Shown: positions 16,083-25,703 of the stretch, in pieces
How the letters are laid out: each line of letters starts with the position of its first letter
Numbering within the stretch: position 1 is the stretch's first letter
Assembly: GCA_963753115.1 (NCBI GenBank)
Contig: CAVWBB010000007.1
Span: forward strand, 1-64,000
DNA from: Bog-473 sp963753115
GTDB lineage: Bacteria; Actinomycetota; Acidimicrobiia; Acidimicrobiales; RAAP-2
Reading direction: 5' to 3'
DNA length: 64,000 nucleotides
Made by a program: the position numbers and the translations under genes
The notes under the pieces: generated by a model
The model's database searches: none
What the model was told of the DNA's origin: nothing
The model's input: only the letters and a program-made list of their open reading frames with translations

Positions 16083-17563
16083 CCGAGGTCGTCGACCAGA
16101 GCGAGACGGTGGACTCGGCCACCCCGGGCAACCAGATCGAGCCCCACGTCATCATCCTGTTCGGCGCCACCGGTGACCTGGCGGCGCGCAAGCTGCTGCC
16201 CGGCCTGCTGCATCTGGCGATGACGGGCATGATGCCCGACTACCGCATCGTGGGCAGCTCCACGAGCACGCTGACCGACGAGGAGTTCAGGCATTTGGCC
16301 CGCCACGCCTGCGACCAGTTCTCGACCGACCGGATCTCGCTCCTGCAGTGGGCCAACTTCGAGAAGCGGCTCACCTTCTGCTCCACCTCAGCCGGTCCCG
16401 AGGCGCTGGCGGACGCCGTGGGCAAGGCGGAGAGCGACATCGGTGGCGAGCCGCGCCGGCTGCACTACCTGAGCGTGCCTCCGGCGGCCGACCGTGCCGT
16501 CATTCAGCTGCTGTCCGACGCCAAGCTGGTCGAGAGGTCGCGCGTCGTGATGGAGAAGCCGTTCGGCACCGATCTGGCCAGCGCCGTGGCACTCAACGAC
16601 ATGCTCCACCAGGTCTTCGACGAGGAACAGATCTTCCGCATCGATCATTTCCTGGGCAAGGAGGGCGTCCTCAACATCCTGGCCTTCCGCTTCGCCAACG
16701 GCCTCTTCGAGCCCATCTGGAACCGGGACCACATCGACCACGTGCAGATCGACGTGCCCGAGACCCTCGGGGTCGACGACCGCGTCGCCTTCTACGAGGC
16801 GACGGGCGCCTTCAAGGACATGGTGGTCACCCACCTCTTCCAGATTCTGGGCTTCGTGGCCATGGAGCCGCCCACCGCGCTGGAGCCCGGCGCCATCGGC
16901 GAGGAGAAGAACAAGGTCTTCCGGTCGCTGCGCCCGCTCGATGTGACCGAGGTGGTGCGCGGGCAGTACGACGGCTACCGCGACATCCCGGGCGTGGCGT
17001 CGGACTCCGACACCGAGACCTTCGTCGCGTTGAAGGTCGAGATCGACAACTGGCGCTGGGCGGGCGTGCCCTTCTATCTCCGCACGGGCAAGAAGCTGGG
17101 CAGCGGGGAGCGCATCATCTCCATCGCCTTTCGCGAGCCCCCCAAGTCCATGTTCCCCGGCGGCTCCGGCGTGGGCGCCTCGGGCCCCGACCACCTGACC
17201 TTCGACCTGGCCGACTCGTCGAAGCTCTCACTCTCGTTCTACGGGAAGAAGCCGGGACCGGGCATGACGCTCGAGAAGCTCAGCCTGCAGTTCGCCCTGC
17301 ACGAGACGGGCCAGGACGCCGACGTGCTCGAGGCCTACGAGCGCCTGATCCACGACGCCATGGTGGGCGACCACACGTTGTTCAACTCGGCCGAGAGCAT
17401 CGAGCGCCTCTGGGAGGTGTCGACACCGTTGCTGGAGAAGCCCGAACCCGTGCAGCCCTACCCGCAGGGTGGCTGGGGCCCGCCGGCCATCAACGAGCTC
17501 ATCGCGCCGCGCACCTGGCGCCTGCCCTTCGAGCGCCGCTGGCGGGGCACCTCGGCCACCTGA
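16079..17563 (+). CDS. zwf: Glucose-6-phosphate 1-dehydrogenase
   Basis: Complete 494-residue G6PD, first enzyme of the oxidative pentose phosphate pathway. The N-terminal Rossmann motif is LFGATGDLAARKLLPGLLHL, the VMEKPFGTDLASA segment follows, and the catalytic signature is RIDHFLGKEGVLN. The C-terminal domain has WAGVPFYLRTGKKL and ends near RTWRLPFERRW. It starts inside the amidohydrolase stop codon, so it is translationally coupled, and it ends 2 bases from a convergent gene. No gnd, pgl or opcA gene is adjacent. Confidence 0.97.
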   Translation: MTEVVDQSETVDSATPGNQIEPHVIILFGATGDLAARKLLPGLLHLAMTGMMPDYRIVGSSTSTLTDEEFRHLARHACDQFSTDRISLLQWANFEKRLTFCSTSAGPEALADAVGKAESDIGGEPRRLHYLSVPPAADRAVIQLLSDAKLVERSRVVMEKPFGTDLASAVALNDMLHQVFDEEQIFRIDHFLGKEGVLNILAFRFANGLFEPIWNRDHIDHVQIDVPETLGVDDRVAFYEATGAFKDMVVTHLFQILGFVAMEPPTALEPGAIGEEKNKVFRSLRPLDVTEVVRGQYDGYRDIPGVASDSDTETFVALKVEIDNWRWAGVPFYLRTGKKLGSGERIISIAFREPPKSMFPGGSGVGASGPDHLTFDLADSSKLSLSFYGKKPGPGMTLEKLSLQFALHETGQDADVLEAYERLIHDAMVGDHTLFNSAESIERLWEVSTPLLEKPEPVQPYPQGGWGPPAINELIAPRTWRLPFERRWRGTSAT

Positions 17564-17564
17564 C

Positions 17565-18543
17565 TCAGGGCCGGCGCCCGGTATAGGCGACCAGCTGCGC
17601 CATCGGGTCGGCGTCGGCGCCCAGCGCCACCTCATCGGCGAAGTTGTCGCCGTCGCGCAGCGCAGGCTGGATGAGTCCGTCCTTGGCGAGGCCGAGCACG
17701 TAGGCGCTGAGCCCCTCGTTGGCCGGCAGCTCCTGACCGGTCGCCCGGGCGAAGTCCCAGGCGTGGACCAGCAGCTCCATGGACAAGATCCGCGAGGCGA
17801 CCTCGGCCGGGAGCTCGCCGTGCCCGAGCGTGACCATGCCGTCGATGCCGCGCCGGCGCCACCCCTCCAGCACGGGCTGGGCCAGGTCGGCGATGCGCAC
17901 CTCGCGCTCCGCGTTCTCGTCCGGCGTCACGTCGACGCCAACGCAACCGCCGAGGCCGACCAGCGATCCGGCCAGGTGCTCGGTCAGTTGGTCCACGTCG
18001 TACTTCGCACAGGGCGTCTGCGCCTTGCCGTCGCCCGCGCCCATGTGGCGCAAGACGAACGTGCACATGGCGAGCGACGCGTCGGCTGCGCTGAGCTGGT
18101 CCCAGGCCTCGGCCGGGCGGACGGACCACGGCTCCAACCCGGCGTCGCCTTCTCGTCCGGCCACCGCCAGGCGCTCCATGAAGTGGTCCCATCCCTCGTG
18201 GTGTTGCGTCTCCTGCTCGGGCGTCAGTCCCTCGTGCACGAGCCGCACCGTCGTCCCGCCCTCGGCGGGCTCGAGCGTGATGGTGACCGTCGACGTGCCG
18301 GGTGGCTGCGCCTCGTCACCCTCCCAACCCCAGGTGTACACCACGCGCCTGCCGGGCTCGACCTCGACGAAGGTGCCCCCGGCGTTCGCTGCCGGGGACC
18401 ACGGTCCACCGGAATTCGCCGCCGGCGCGCAGGTCGACCCGCGCCGAGATGGCCTGCCAGCGCCGCAGCCGCTCCGGCTCGGTCACGAGGGCGAACGTCT
18501 GGTCGGCGGTCAAGGGGACGAGGACCGACTTCTCAATCGTCAT
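17565..18543 (-). CDS. Fusion of SRPBCC (AHSA1) domain and mycothiol-type DinB-fold domain, split by a 1-bp frameshift
   Basis: The N-terminal frame (18543 down) starts MTIEKSVLVPLTADQTFALV and reaches GEFRWTVVPGS. One extra base at about 18384-18389 moves the rest into a second frame, beginning GGTFVEVEPGRRVVYTWGWEGDE and completing an AHSA1/SRPBCC domain. From about residue 150 a TIGR03086-like DinB-fold domain follows, with LSMELLVHAWDFARATGQELP and the typical ending MAQLVAYTGRRP. Together this gives about 325 residues. SRPBCC domains bind hydrophobic ligands; the second domain belongs to the mycothiol-dependent maleylpyruvate isomerase superfamily. It overlaps the upstream ArsR gene by 11 bases. 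Compare the separate genes at 43727-44832. Confidence 0.8.
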
Positions 18544-18907
18544 GCGGGTTTCCTTCCGTTGATGTCGTTGGGGTCGTTGGGGTCGTTGGGGTCGTTGGGG
18601 GCTCGGCGACCACGAGTTGCTCGAGCTCGGATGTCCAGAAGGCGTCGAGGGTGCTGCGCAGCGCCGCCATGCCGCTGGGATTGAGCCGGTAGCGGCGGAA
18701 CCGACCGTCCTGCCGGACCTCCACCAGGCCGGCGGCGGCCAGCACGCCGAGGTGCTGCGAGATGGCGGGACGGGTCACGGAGAATTCGGCCGCCAGCTCG
18801 GTGACCGTGCGCTCCCCCCCACGCAACAGCTCGAGGAGTCGGCGGCGATTGGGCTCGGCCAGAACCGCCAGCAGATCCGGCGTCGTGGTCTTCTGCGTCT
18901 CGCTCAC
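18533..18907 (-). CDS. ArsR-family transcriptional regulator
   Basis: A 124-residue winged-helix repressor: LLAVLAEPNRRRLLELLRGGERTVTELA, recognition helix VTRPAISQHLGVLAAAGLVEVRQ and the wing DGRFRRYRLN. It lacks the metal-binding Cys box of ArsR/SmtB, so it is of the ligand- or partner-regulated type commonly paired with an SRPBCC gene. The stop overlaps the SRPBCC-fusion start by 11 bases. The C-terminal tail carries four Thr-Thr-Pro repeats encoded by a 9-base tandem repeat. Confidence 0.9.
   Translation of the reverse strand: MSETQKTTTPDLLAVLAEPNRRRLLELLRGGERTVTELAAEFSVTRPAISQHLGVLAAAGLVEVRQDGRFRRYRLNPSGMAALRSTLDAFWTSELEQLVVAEPPTTPTTPTTPTTSTEGNPHDD
18564..18599. repeat. Four perfect copies of a 9-base tandem repeat inside the ArsR gene
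   Basis: GTCGTTGGG is repeated four times without mismatch (18564-18599), encoding Thr-Thr-Pro units near the ArsR C-terminus on the minus strand. The unit is a multiple of three, so copy-number changes alter tail length without shifting frame. Confidence 0.95.
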
Positions 18908-19017
18908 CGCCTGACATGTTAGTCAAGACTAACACGTTGCGGGCGGATGGCAAGAGCCTGTGACCAGCGATGGGCGGTGTGCGGCGCGGGCCAGCTCGGA
19001 GCCGGCGCCGGCGGGCC

Positions 19018-19506
19018 TCAGCCGGGGCCGTGGCCGTTCGTCCGCGGCGTGCCGAGCACCGTGGGACCGGCCGCAGCGACCGGGTTGTCGGGCGGCTCGG
19101 CCGCGTGGGGGGCCGGCGCAGACAGCGGGCGCTCGTCGAGCACCTTGGTTGCCGTCAGGTAATCCCAAGGTGCGGTCCGGGGCTCGCGGAACAAGCCGTC
19201 CGGTGGCGAGGCTCCCATGGCGAAGCAGAGCCCGACGACGCCGCCGATCACCACAGTCGGCACGACCAGCACGGGGCAGCAGATGCCGCTGCGCAACAGC
19301 GACCGGCCCGCTCCGATCGGCTGCGCATCGGAACGGCGCACGACGCGCAGACCCAAGAGCCGGTAGCTCGGCGTGCGACCGTGCCGCCACTCGAAGACGC
19401 TCCACACCAGCCAGCCGACGACGAGCGTCCCCACCAGGAGCACCACCGTGAGGCCCAAGGCGCCCATGCGACGACCGAGGCTCGCGGCACGGTCCTCTCC
19501 GACCAT
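19018..19506 (-). CDS. RDD-family membrane protein
   Basis: A 162-residue protein with the RDD-domain layout. It begins RAASLGRRMGALGLTVVLL (degenerate R-x-x-D region) and has a first helix LTVVLLVGTLVVGWLVWSV. The characteristic loop R-x-G-R-T-P-S-Y-R-L-L-G-L-R-V-V and a second hydrophobic stretch around CCPVLVVPTVVIGGVVGLCF follow. The C-terminal ~50 residues are polar and Pro-rich. RDD proteins are membrane proteins, some linked to ion or metal exchange; the specific function is unknown. The first Asp of the RDD motif is not obvious. Confidence 0.8.
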   Translation of the reverse strand: MVGEDRAASLGRRMGALGLTVVLLVGTLVVGWLVWSVFEWRHGRTPSYRLLGLRVVRRSDAQPIGAGRSLLRSGICCPVLVVPTVVIGGVVGLCFAMGASPPDGLFREPRTAPWDYLTATKVLDERPLSAPAPHAAEPPDNPVAAAGPTVLGTPRTNGHGPG

Positions 19507-19545
19507 GGACAGGATCGTAGTGACGGGCGGATTTTGCGGGGCCGG

Positions 19546-20638
19546 CTAGGTGAGAGTGGCCGGGTCCACGCCGGCACCGCCTGCCGCGCTGCTGGCGTAG
19601 GTGGCGAGGGCAAACCGAAGGACGTCCATGGCCTCCTCGCCGCTCCACAGCATGGGACCTTCGCCGGTGTGGAGCCAGCGCAGCCAGTGCCGGCCGGAGT
19701 CGCGGAAGCTGCTCCCCCAGTCGTCGTCGAGCGCGTGGTACGAGCGCATCTCGCCGTCGACGTAGACCTCGAGGCTCGGCTGCTGAATACCACGGCCCGT
19801 GCAGCGGTTGACACGGGCGTAACCGGCTCGACCCGGTGATCTCCCAGCGCTCGTCGTTCGTGTAGTAGTCGGAACGCAGGTACATGTCCGGGGCCAGGGT
19901 GATGTCCCACACCCCGCGGATGCCGCTGTGGTGCTCCCACACGATGGTCGTCGGCGCGTCGACCTCAATCCCGGGGAACACCTCGGTGCCGCCCACCCAG
20001 GCCCGCACCTCCTTGATGGGCCCGAAGAGCCAGATGGCCGTCGCCAGCTTGTGCCATCCGTCGTCGAACACCAGGATGCCGCGGCCCTGTTTCATCTGTT
20101 GGATCTGGTAGTGGTAGCTGCTCGACGGCACGTCCCAGCCGCCGTGGCCGCTGCCGACCATCTTCATGTGGTAGCCGCTGATGGTGCCAAGGTCACCCGC
20201 CGTGGCGAGCGCCTTCAGCTTCACCAGGGGCTCGTAGAAGATGTAGTTCTCCATGACCCGCAGCAGCCGGTCGTTGGCGGTGGCGGCATCCACCATGCGC
20301 TGGGCGGACTGCAGGTCGTTGGCCATCGGCTTCTGCAAGTTGACATGCCAGCCGTAGCCGAGGAGCTCGATGACGCCCTCTTCGTGCAGCGGAATGGGGA
20401 GCAGCGCCTCCACCGCGTCCACCTCCAGGCCGCTGGCGGCGAGCTCGGCGGCCGAGGCGAAGGTCTGGACACCCGGCCAGTCAGCGGCGCGCTCGGCCCG
20501 GCGCTCCTCGCTCGGGTCGACCAGGGCCACGACCTCGACATCGGGGTTGTCGAGGTAGGCCCGCATGTTGAGGTCGTAGATGCGACCGAGGCCGACAAAG
20601 GCGGCCCGGACCGGCCGGTCATAGGGGGTGAAGCTCAT
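19546..20638 (-). CDS. Gfo/Idh/MocA-family oxidoreductase, split by a 1-bp frameshift
   Basis: About 363 residues. The N-terminal Rossmann fold is VRAAFVGLGRIYDLNMRAYL, where the dinucleotide G-x-G-x-x-G reads G-L-G-R-I-Y. It continues with VEVVALVDPSEERRAE, and the substrate-domain motif NLQKPMANDLQSA replaces the usual E-K-P. The C-terminal beta-sheet domain runs to WEITGSS. One extra base in CCGG at 19823-19826 moves the end (GYARVNRCTGRG ... LEVYVDGEMRSYHAL) into another frame, which stops at 19546. ATG 20638 follows a GAGGTG site. The substrate is unknown, possibly a sugar or inositol derivative. Confidence 0.82.
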
Positions 20639-20789
20639 GGAAGGCACCTCGCTGGGCAGTGTCGGCGGAAGCCGCACATCTTGGCGCGGATCGCTGCCGT
20701 TCGTCGGACCTGTGCGGGGTGGTCGCCGCCGGGAGGATCCGGGCAGGCCGACGCGGTCACCCCCTCCGGCTGCGGTAGTGTCGTGATCC

Positions 20790-21527
20790 GTGCCCGCGGT
20801 CCTCGAGGCCGTCCTTATTGGGCTGCTGACCTGTCAAGTCTCCTTCATCGTCACGACGGTGTACCTGCATCGCGCGCTGGCCCACAAGGCCATCACCATG
20901 CGGCCGCCCGTCGCCTTCGCCTGCCGGTTCATCATCTGGATGTCGACCGGCACCCGACCCCGGCAATGGGTGGCGGTGCACCGCAAGCACCACGCCCATA
21001 CCGACAAGGAGGGCGACCCGCACTCGCCCGTCATCTTCGGCTACTCCCTCGTCCAGTTCGGCAATGCCGTGCTCTACCGCCGGGTTTCCAAGAACCGCGA
21101 GCAGGTTGTCCGCTACGCCAAGGACCTGCCCGAGGACCGCTGGGACAAGGTGCTGTTCAACCACGCCCTCCTCGGCCTGGCCCTGGGCGTGGCCCTGCTC
21201 GTCGCCGTGTTCGGCTGGGAGATCGGGCTGATCGCGGCGGCGGTCCACGCGTCGATGTACCTGCTCGGCGGCGGCGCCATCAACGGCATCGGGCACAAAT
21301 GGGGCAAGCGGCCGCACGACAACCTGGCCACGAACAACCAGTGGTTGGCCTGGCTCGTCGCCGGCGAAGGGCTCCACAACAACCACCACGCCGCGACCAC
21401 ATCGAGCCGGATGTCCATGGCAAAGGGGGAGATCGACCCCGGTTGGTGGGCCATCCGTGTCCTCGTCGCCCTCCACTGGGCCACCGTGCGCCACGAGAAG
21501 CTGGCCGCCAAGCCGGCCCGGGTCTGA
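20790..21527 (+). CDS. Acyl-CoA/acyl-lipid desaturase (delta-9 type)
   Basis: A 245-residue membrane di-iron desaturase. The three His boxes are present: HRALAH (about residue 27), HRKHH (about 64) and HNNHH (about 197). Hydrophobic segments lie around them (AVLIGLLTCQVSFIVTTVYL, LGLALGVALLVAVFGWEIGL). It is shorter than typical stearoyl-CoA desaturases but within the bacterial range. The start is GTG 20790. It introduces a double bond into saturated fatty acyl chains using an electron-transfer partner, which is not nearby. Confidence 0.9.
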   Translation: MPAVLEAVLIGLLTCQVSFIVTTVYLHRALAHKAITMRPPVAFACRFIIWMSTGTRPRQWVAVHRKHHAHTDKEGDPHSPVIFGYSLVQFGNAVLYRRVSKNREQVVRYAKDLPEDRWDKVLFNHALLGLALGVALLVAVFGWEIGLIAAAVHASMYLLGGGAINGIGHKWGKRPHDNLATNNQWLAWLVAGEGLHNNHHAATTSSRMSMAKGEIDPGWWAIRVLVALHWATVRHEKLAAKPARV

Positions 21528-21625
21528 TTCTCCGCCTTACCGGGCCTGATCAGGCCTGACTCCGTCGGGCGGGCTCGCCAGGCGTGCGCTGGTCGAGGCG
21601 CCTTCCCCCGAGGGAAGGGTGCTGG

Positions 21626-21662
21626 TCTTCCGCAAACTGTAAACAGATCGATTGATAGTTCT
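21626..21662. promoter_or_regulatory. Degenerate palindrome matching the element at 29094-29125
   Basis: The stretch has CTGTAAACA, then CGATTGATAG, then TTCTG, in the same order and spacing as the perfect palindrome at 29094-29125 and with the same flank (CTTC-x-GCAAA). It lies about 80 bases upstream of the adenylate cyclase start, in the gap after the desaturase gene. It could be an operator or a dispersed repeat; the palindrome is imperfect here. Confidence 0.4.
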
Positions 21663-21739
21663 GCGCCGAAACGCTCGCCTGGGCCCGTCTGGCGGCGGCC
21701 GGAACCGACGCAGCGGGTCGTGTCCGGCAAGCTGGTGCC

Positions 21740-22840
21740 ATGACGGACGACGCTTCGCCGGCTGGTGAACACGAACTCGACTCCCTGGAGCTGTGCGACC
21801 CGCAGGCGCCGGACACGGCCGATCGTTTGCAGCTGATCCACTACGTGCTCGGGCTCGGCGCAACGCCCGAGGACGTAGCCGGTGCGTCAAACCTGGGTGA
21901 GCTCGCCCTCGACCTGACGCTCCGCCCCAGGGGTTCGCTCACCCTGGGCGAGGTCGCAGCCTCAGCCGGCATCGATTGGCCGACCACGCTGCGGTTGATG
22001 ACGGCCATCGGCCTCTCGACGGATCCCGACCTCCCCGTCACGGCCGGGGAGGCGGAAACCGTGCGGCTGCTCGCGGGCGCGCACAACGACCTCCTCGGGG
22101 AAGAGGCGACATTGCAGTTGGCCAGGGTCACCGGCACCGCCATGGCCCGGCTGGCAGAGACCGTCGTCGGCGTCTTCCGCTTGCAGGTGGAGCTCCCCCG
22201 CCGGGAGGCCGGCGTGCCGTACGTCGACCTGGTCAAGGACTACGCCGGCCTCACCCAGAACCTGCTGCCCACCTTCGTGTCGACGCTCGACGCAGTGCTT
22301 CGCCGCCAGATCGTGGCGGTGGCCGAGCGGATGTGGTCGACCGATGCCGAGCGATCCGTCGTGACCGTGCAGCGCACCGTGGGGTTCGTCGACCTGGTGG
22401 GCTACACGTCGGCGACCGCCGCCTGGTCATTGCGCGAACTGACCAACGTCCTGATCGAGTTCGACCTGCGCACGTCCGAGATCGTCGCGGCGGGGCACGG
22501 CCAGATCGTCAAGACCATCGGCGACGAGGCGATGTTCTTCACCGAGCACGTCGACGACGCCTGCCAGATCGCGCTCGACCTGATTGCGGCCTCCGGCGGG
22601 ACACTTCCTGCGGTCAGGATCGGGTTGGCCTGCGGGGAGATGGCCTCGGTGTTCGGCGACCTCTACGGCCCCGACGTCAACCTCGCCTCGCGGCTGGTCG
22701 CCGTCGCCGAACCCTCCACGGCAGTGGTGTCCGAACGGGTGCGGGGCGGACAAAGCGGGCGGTTCCGCTTCGAGGAGCTTCCGCCGCTGACCCTCAAGGG
22801 CTTCGCCGGCCCCACGACCGCCTACCGGATTGAGGCGTGA
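21740..22840 (+). CDS. Adenylate/guanylate cyclase (class III) with N-terminal regulatory domain
   Basis: 366 residues. The C-terminal class III catalytic domain (about 205-365) includes the metal-binding Asp in VGFVDLVGYTSATAA, second metal region IVKTIGDEAMFFTE, and GPDVNLASRLVAVAEP with the transition-state Asn/Arg pair. It closes with LTLKGFAGPTTAYRI. The N-terminal half (about 30-190) resembles the regulatory domain of Rv1264-type mycobacterial cyclases, including a helix-turn-helix-like GEVAASAGIDWPTTLRLMTAIGL. There are no membrane helices. It probably makes cAMP; the signal sensed is unknown. Confidence 0.87.
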   Translation: MTDDASPAGEHELDSLELCDPQAPDTADRLQLIHYVLGLGATPEDVAGASNLGELALDLTLRPRGSLTLGEVAASAGIDWPTTLRLMTAIGLSTDPDLPVTAGEAETVRLLAGAHNDLLGEEATLQLARVTGTAMARLAETVVGVFRLQVELPRREAGVPYVDLVKDYAGLTQNLLPTFVSTLDAVLRRQIVAVAERMWSTDAERSVVTVQRTVGFVDLVGYTSATAAWSLRELTNVLIEFDLRTSEIVAAGHGQIVKTIGDEAMFFTEHVDDACQIALDLIAASGGTLPAVRIGLACGEMASVFGDLYGPDVNLASRLVAVAEPSTAVVSERVRGGQSGRFRFEELPPLTLKGFAGPTTAYRIEA

Positions 22841-23069
22841 GCGCCGAGGAGTAGTGACGATCTGAGTGCTCCGAGAGGTTGTGCATGATCACCGTGATGG
22901 CGAAGGGGATCGAGGAACCTGCGAGCACAGGCAGTCAAACCGAATTCGTAGCCGGGTCGATGCACCTGTGCGGGACGACCACGGCGCCGAGCGCGGTCGC
23001 TCCGGCAGGTGGATGGAGGCTGCCAGTTCGTCGTGGCTCACCACGGCGCTGGCGTTGGCACCGGATCGT

Positions 23070-24512
23070 TCATCCCTGGCCGGGGAGCGGCGTCCATTTC
23101 TGCACCACGACCCAGCAGACCCCGGCCGCCGGCGACGGCGGAGGTCCGTGCTTGCACTGTGTCGTCGGCGGGTGGTTGTCGTGCACCTCGACTACTTGGT
23201 ACTGCGTTGGCCCGGAAAACTTGTTCGGCCCGTAGCTCAGGACGGGCGAGTACCCGCCGGGGAAATTCGTGATGTGCGACATCGCTTCGACGAAAGTCCG
23301 GCGGTTGAGGTCCTTGCCGGCCATGGTGGCCGCCTTGGTGAAGAGGCGGATCTCCTGGCACCAGCCCTGCACCGGCCCCTGCTCTTCGATGTCGTCGTTG
23401 AGGTTGCCCTTGGGCGTCTGCGGATAGGCCTTGTGCCAGACGGTCCAGCAACTGCGCACCCCAGGGTCGTAACCGCCCTGTGCCTCAGGCCTCGGGAGGT
23501 CGATCCCACCCAGCGTCTCCGCGGTGACCCCCTCCTGGCCGTTGAGTGCCTTCTCGTATGGGATGGGGATGAGCCCCAGCGCGATCTCGATCTCCGATTG
23601 ATAGTCACTCAGCAAGAGCTTGGGAAAGTAGTTCTGGGAGTTCTCGGCGCCGAGGTAGGGGGTGAACGCGTTCTCGGGCAGCAGCGGGATCACCGACTCG
23701 ACCCCTGCCGCCTTCAGCCGTTCCACGGCCAAGGTGGCGTCCGAGTCCGTGCTGGCGGTCTCGCCCACGTCCGCCGTGATGGTCACCACCTGAGGGTCGA
23801 CGCCGATCTTCTTGAGGTCGGGGAGGAGGTAGGAGTGCAGCGCGTCCTGGTCGCTCACCTCGTCCGAGACCACGACCCCGACCTTCGTGCCGTGACCGAG
23901 ACGTCCGGAGCTCCGACCCCAATTGACGGTGGCGGCGAGGATCGGCGCGTCATCGGCGCCGGTCCACCACAGGTACGGAGCGCCGAGACTCGTCCAGTTG
24001 GTCGTCGTCGTCCATTGGGCGAGCATCGGCGTGTGGCCCTCTTTGGTGACGCAGAGCTCGTTCACACCCTCCCAAGTGCCGAGCCCGTCGAGGACTGCGA
24101 ACACGGGCGGGCTGCCCTGGGTCCACTGCTTGCACAGTGATCGCTGCTGGTCCGGGTTCGTCGGGTCGAAGGCCACGATCATCGGATTGATCTTCCGGCC
24201 GTTGATGCCCCCCGCATCGTTGACCTGGTCCACAAAGAGGTGGATCGCCTTGGTCTGCTCGCCGTATTCGGCATCCGACTGAATCTCGTACTCACCCTCG
24301 ATGCTGCTGAAGGAAATGATCGGAAAGACCACGTTGATGGCATCGGCGGAGACGCCCCGGCTGCTGGTGCTCGCCTGGGAGACGGGGGTCGCTGCACTCG
24401 CTTCGGCCGATGGCGTCGCCATGCCGAAGGCAATCACGCCCCCGAGGACGGCCATGACGCTGCCAGTCCGCAACAGCCTCTTCTCGAATCCCGATCTGCC
24501 CCAGTGTCGCAT
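23070..24512 (-). CDS. Extracellular substrate-binding protein (type I periplasmic fold, branched-chain amino acid ABC type)
   Basis: About 480 residues. The signal peptide is basic then hydrophobic (LRTGSVMAVLGGVIAFGMA) and ends near ASA. The mature part shows the type I binding fold: INVVFPIISFSSIEGEY, AIHLFVDQVNDAGGINGRKINPMI, PPVFAVLDGLGTWEGVNEL and GTKVGVVVSDEVSDQDAL. No permease or ATPase genes are adjacent, so it is an orphan binding protein or serves transporters elsewhere. ATG 24512 after a GGGGG site is preferred to the GTG 6 codons upstream. The ligand is unknown. Confidence 0.85.
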   Translation of the reverse strand: MRHWGRSGFEKRLLRTGSVMAVLGGVIAFGMATPSAEASAATPVSQASTSSRGVSADAINVVFPIISFSSIEGEYEIQSDAEYGEQTKAIHLFVDQVNDAGGINGRKINPMIVAFDPTNPDQQRSLCKQWTQGSPPVFAVLDGLGTWEGVNELCVTKEGHTPMLAQWTTTTNWTSLGAPYLWWTGADDAPILAATVNWGRSSGRLGHGTKVGVVVSDEVSDQDALHSYLLPDLKKIGVDPQVVTITADVGETASTDSDATLAVERLKAAGVESVIPLLPENAFTPYLGAENSQNYFPKLLLSDYQSEIEIALGLIPIPYEKALNGQEGVTAETLGGIDLPRPEAQGGYDPGVRSCWTVWHKAYPQTPKGNLNDDIEEQGPVQGWCQEIRLFTKAATMAGKDLNRRTFVEAMSHITNFPGGYSPVLSYGPNKFSGPTQYQVVEVHDNHPPTTQCKHGPPPSPAAGVCWVVVQKWTPLPGQG

Positions 24513-24619
24513 CGCCAACCCCCGAAGCACGTCGTTCTGTCCGGCGCGCCCGAGAGAGGCTATGACACCGGGGCAGCTCGCGGGCGGTCACCGGCGGAAA
24601 CGAGGGCCGCGGCCCTCAT

Positions 24620-25543
24620 TTATGCGAAGAAGGTCTCGCGACGACGCAGGATGGCACAGAGTGTCTCGTTGTAGGGCGCCTCGAGCCCGATTTCGCGGCT
24701 CAGCTCGACGACCTGGCCATTGATCACGTCGACCTCCGATCGCCGGCGCGCGAGGTGGTCCAGGCGCATCGACGGGCTGGCATTCGGAATGGTGGCAGCG
24801 AAGTCGGTCACGTACTGCAGCGGGTCGTCGAAGGGGAACCGGACGCCTTTGGCAAGGCCGAGCCGGTGAGCCTCCGCTGTGCACCCCAGCGCGACCTTCC
24901 ATGCGCCGGCATCCCCCATCAATTCCCCGACGGTGACGTCGAAGGCGGCACACGGCGCGCTCAGGGTCACGTTACAGAGAAACTTCTCCCAGATCATCAG
25001 GGTCACGTCCTCGAACGCACGCACGTTGAATCCGGCGTCGTGGAACACCTTCTCAATGCGCTGCACGCGGGACGTCAGGCCACCGTTCATCTCACCGATC
25101 CGGATCAACCGCATGCCCTCGTGGTGCACGTGTCCCGGTTGCGGAATCGACGACCCGAAGCCCTCGGCGATCCCGATCACAATGTGCTCCTCGGGGATGC
25201 GGCGGGCGACCCGCTCCCCCGCACCGAGTCCGTTCTGGAATGCCATCACGACCGAGTCAGGCTCCAGCAACGGGGCGATATCCGCGGCGACCGCGTCGAC
25301 ATCCGCCGCCTTCGTGGCGATCACCCAGACGTCGCACGTCCCCGCCTCGTGCGGGGTGCTCCCCACATGCAGATTGTCCACGACGAAACTTCCGCTGGCT
25401 CCCGAGACGGTCAGCCCCGAGGCAGCGATGGCGTCGGTGTGGTCCCGCCAGGTGTCGATGGCCCACACCTCGTGGCCGGCCTTTCCGAGGAGGCTGGCGT
25501 AGACCGAGCCCATCGCTCCCGTTCCGACAATTGCGATCTTCAT
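24620..25543 (-). CDS. Ketopantoate reductase (PanE/ApbA) family protein
   Basis: A 307-residue dehydrogenase with the N-terminal NADP motif IAIVGTGAMGSVYASLLGKAGHEV. It continues with VIATKAADVDAVAADIAPLL, VMAFQNGLGAGE and the catalytic-Lys segment WEKFLCNVTLSAPCAA. The C-terminal helical domain has SMRLDHLARRRSEVDVINGQVVELSREIG and ends APYNETLCAILRRRE. Many actinobacterial paralogues of this family are not true PanE, so I leave the symbol empty. It sits 161 bases downstream of the quinone-oxidoreductase gene on the same strand. Confidence 0.85.
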   Translation of the reverse strand: MKIAIVGTGAMGSVYASLLGKAGHEVWAIDTWRDHTDAIAASGLTVSGASGSFVVDNLHVGSTPHEAGTCDVWVIATKAADVDAVAADIAPLLEPDSVVMAFQNGLGAGERVARRIPEEHIVIGIAEGFGSSIPQPGHVHHEGMRLIRIGEMNGGLTSRVQRIEKVFHDAGFNVRAFEDVTLMIWEKFLCNVTLSAPCAAFDVTVGELMGDAGAWKVALGCTAEAHRLGLAKGVRFPFDDPLQYVTDFAATIPNASPSMRLDHLARRRSEVDVINGQVVELSREIGLEAPYNETLCAILRRRETFFA

Positions 25544-25703
25544 CTCTTCCTTTGTGTTCGCAGACCAGCCTGGGGGTCAGCGTCCGCACCAGGTGGTTGG
25601 GCTCCGACGGCCGGGCAGAGATTCTACGGGACGGAAGGTGGGACCTGAAGCCGAACCAGGTGCGCCTGCGCAGTCGTGGGCCCGACACCACGCAGTGCGC
25701 CCG

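Noticed and set aside
18564..18599. A CRISPR-like repeat
   Set aside because: The 9-base unit repeats without spacers and lies inside an ArsR gene.
19928..21559. A 543-codon frame on the plus strand spanning the Gfo/Idh gene and desaturase
   Set aside because: Its second half is the desaturase in the wrong frame and its first half the antisense of the oxidoreductase.
22866..24140. A 424-codon plus-strand frame opposite the substrate-binding protein
   Set aside because: Antisense shadow with no recognisable domain; the minus frame has a clear signal peptide and fold.
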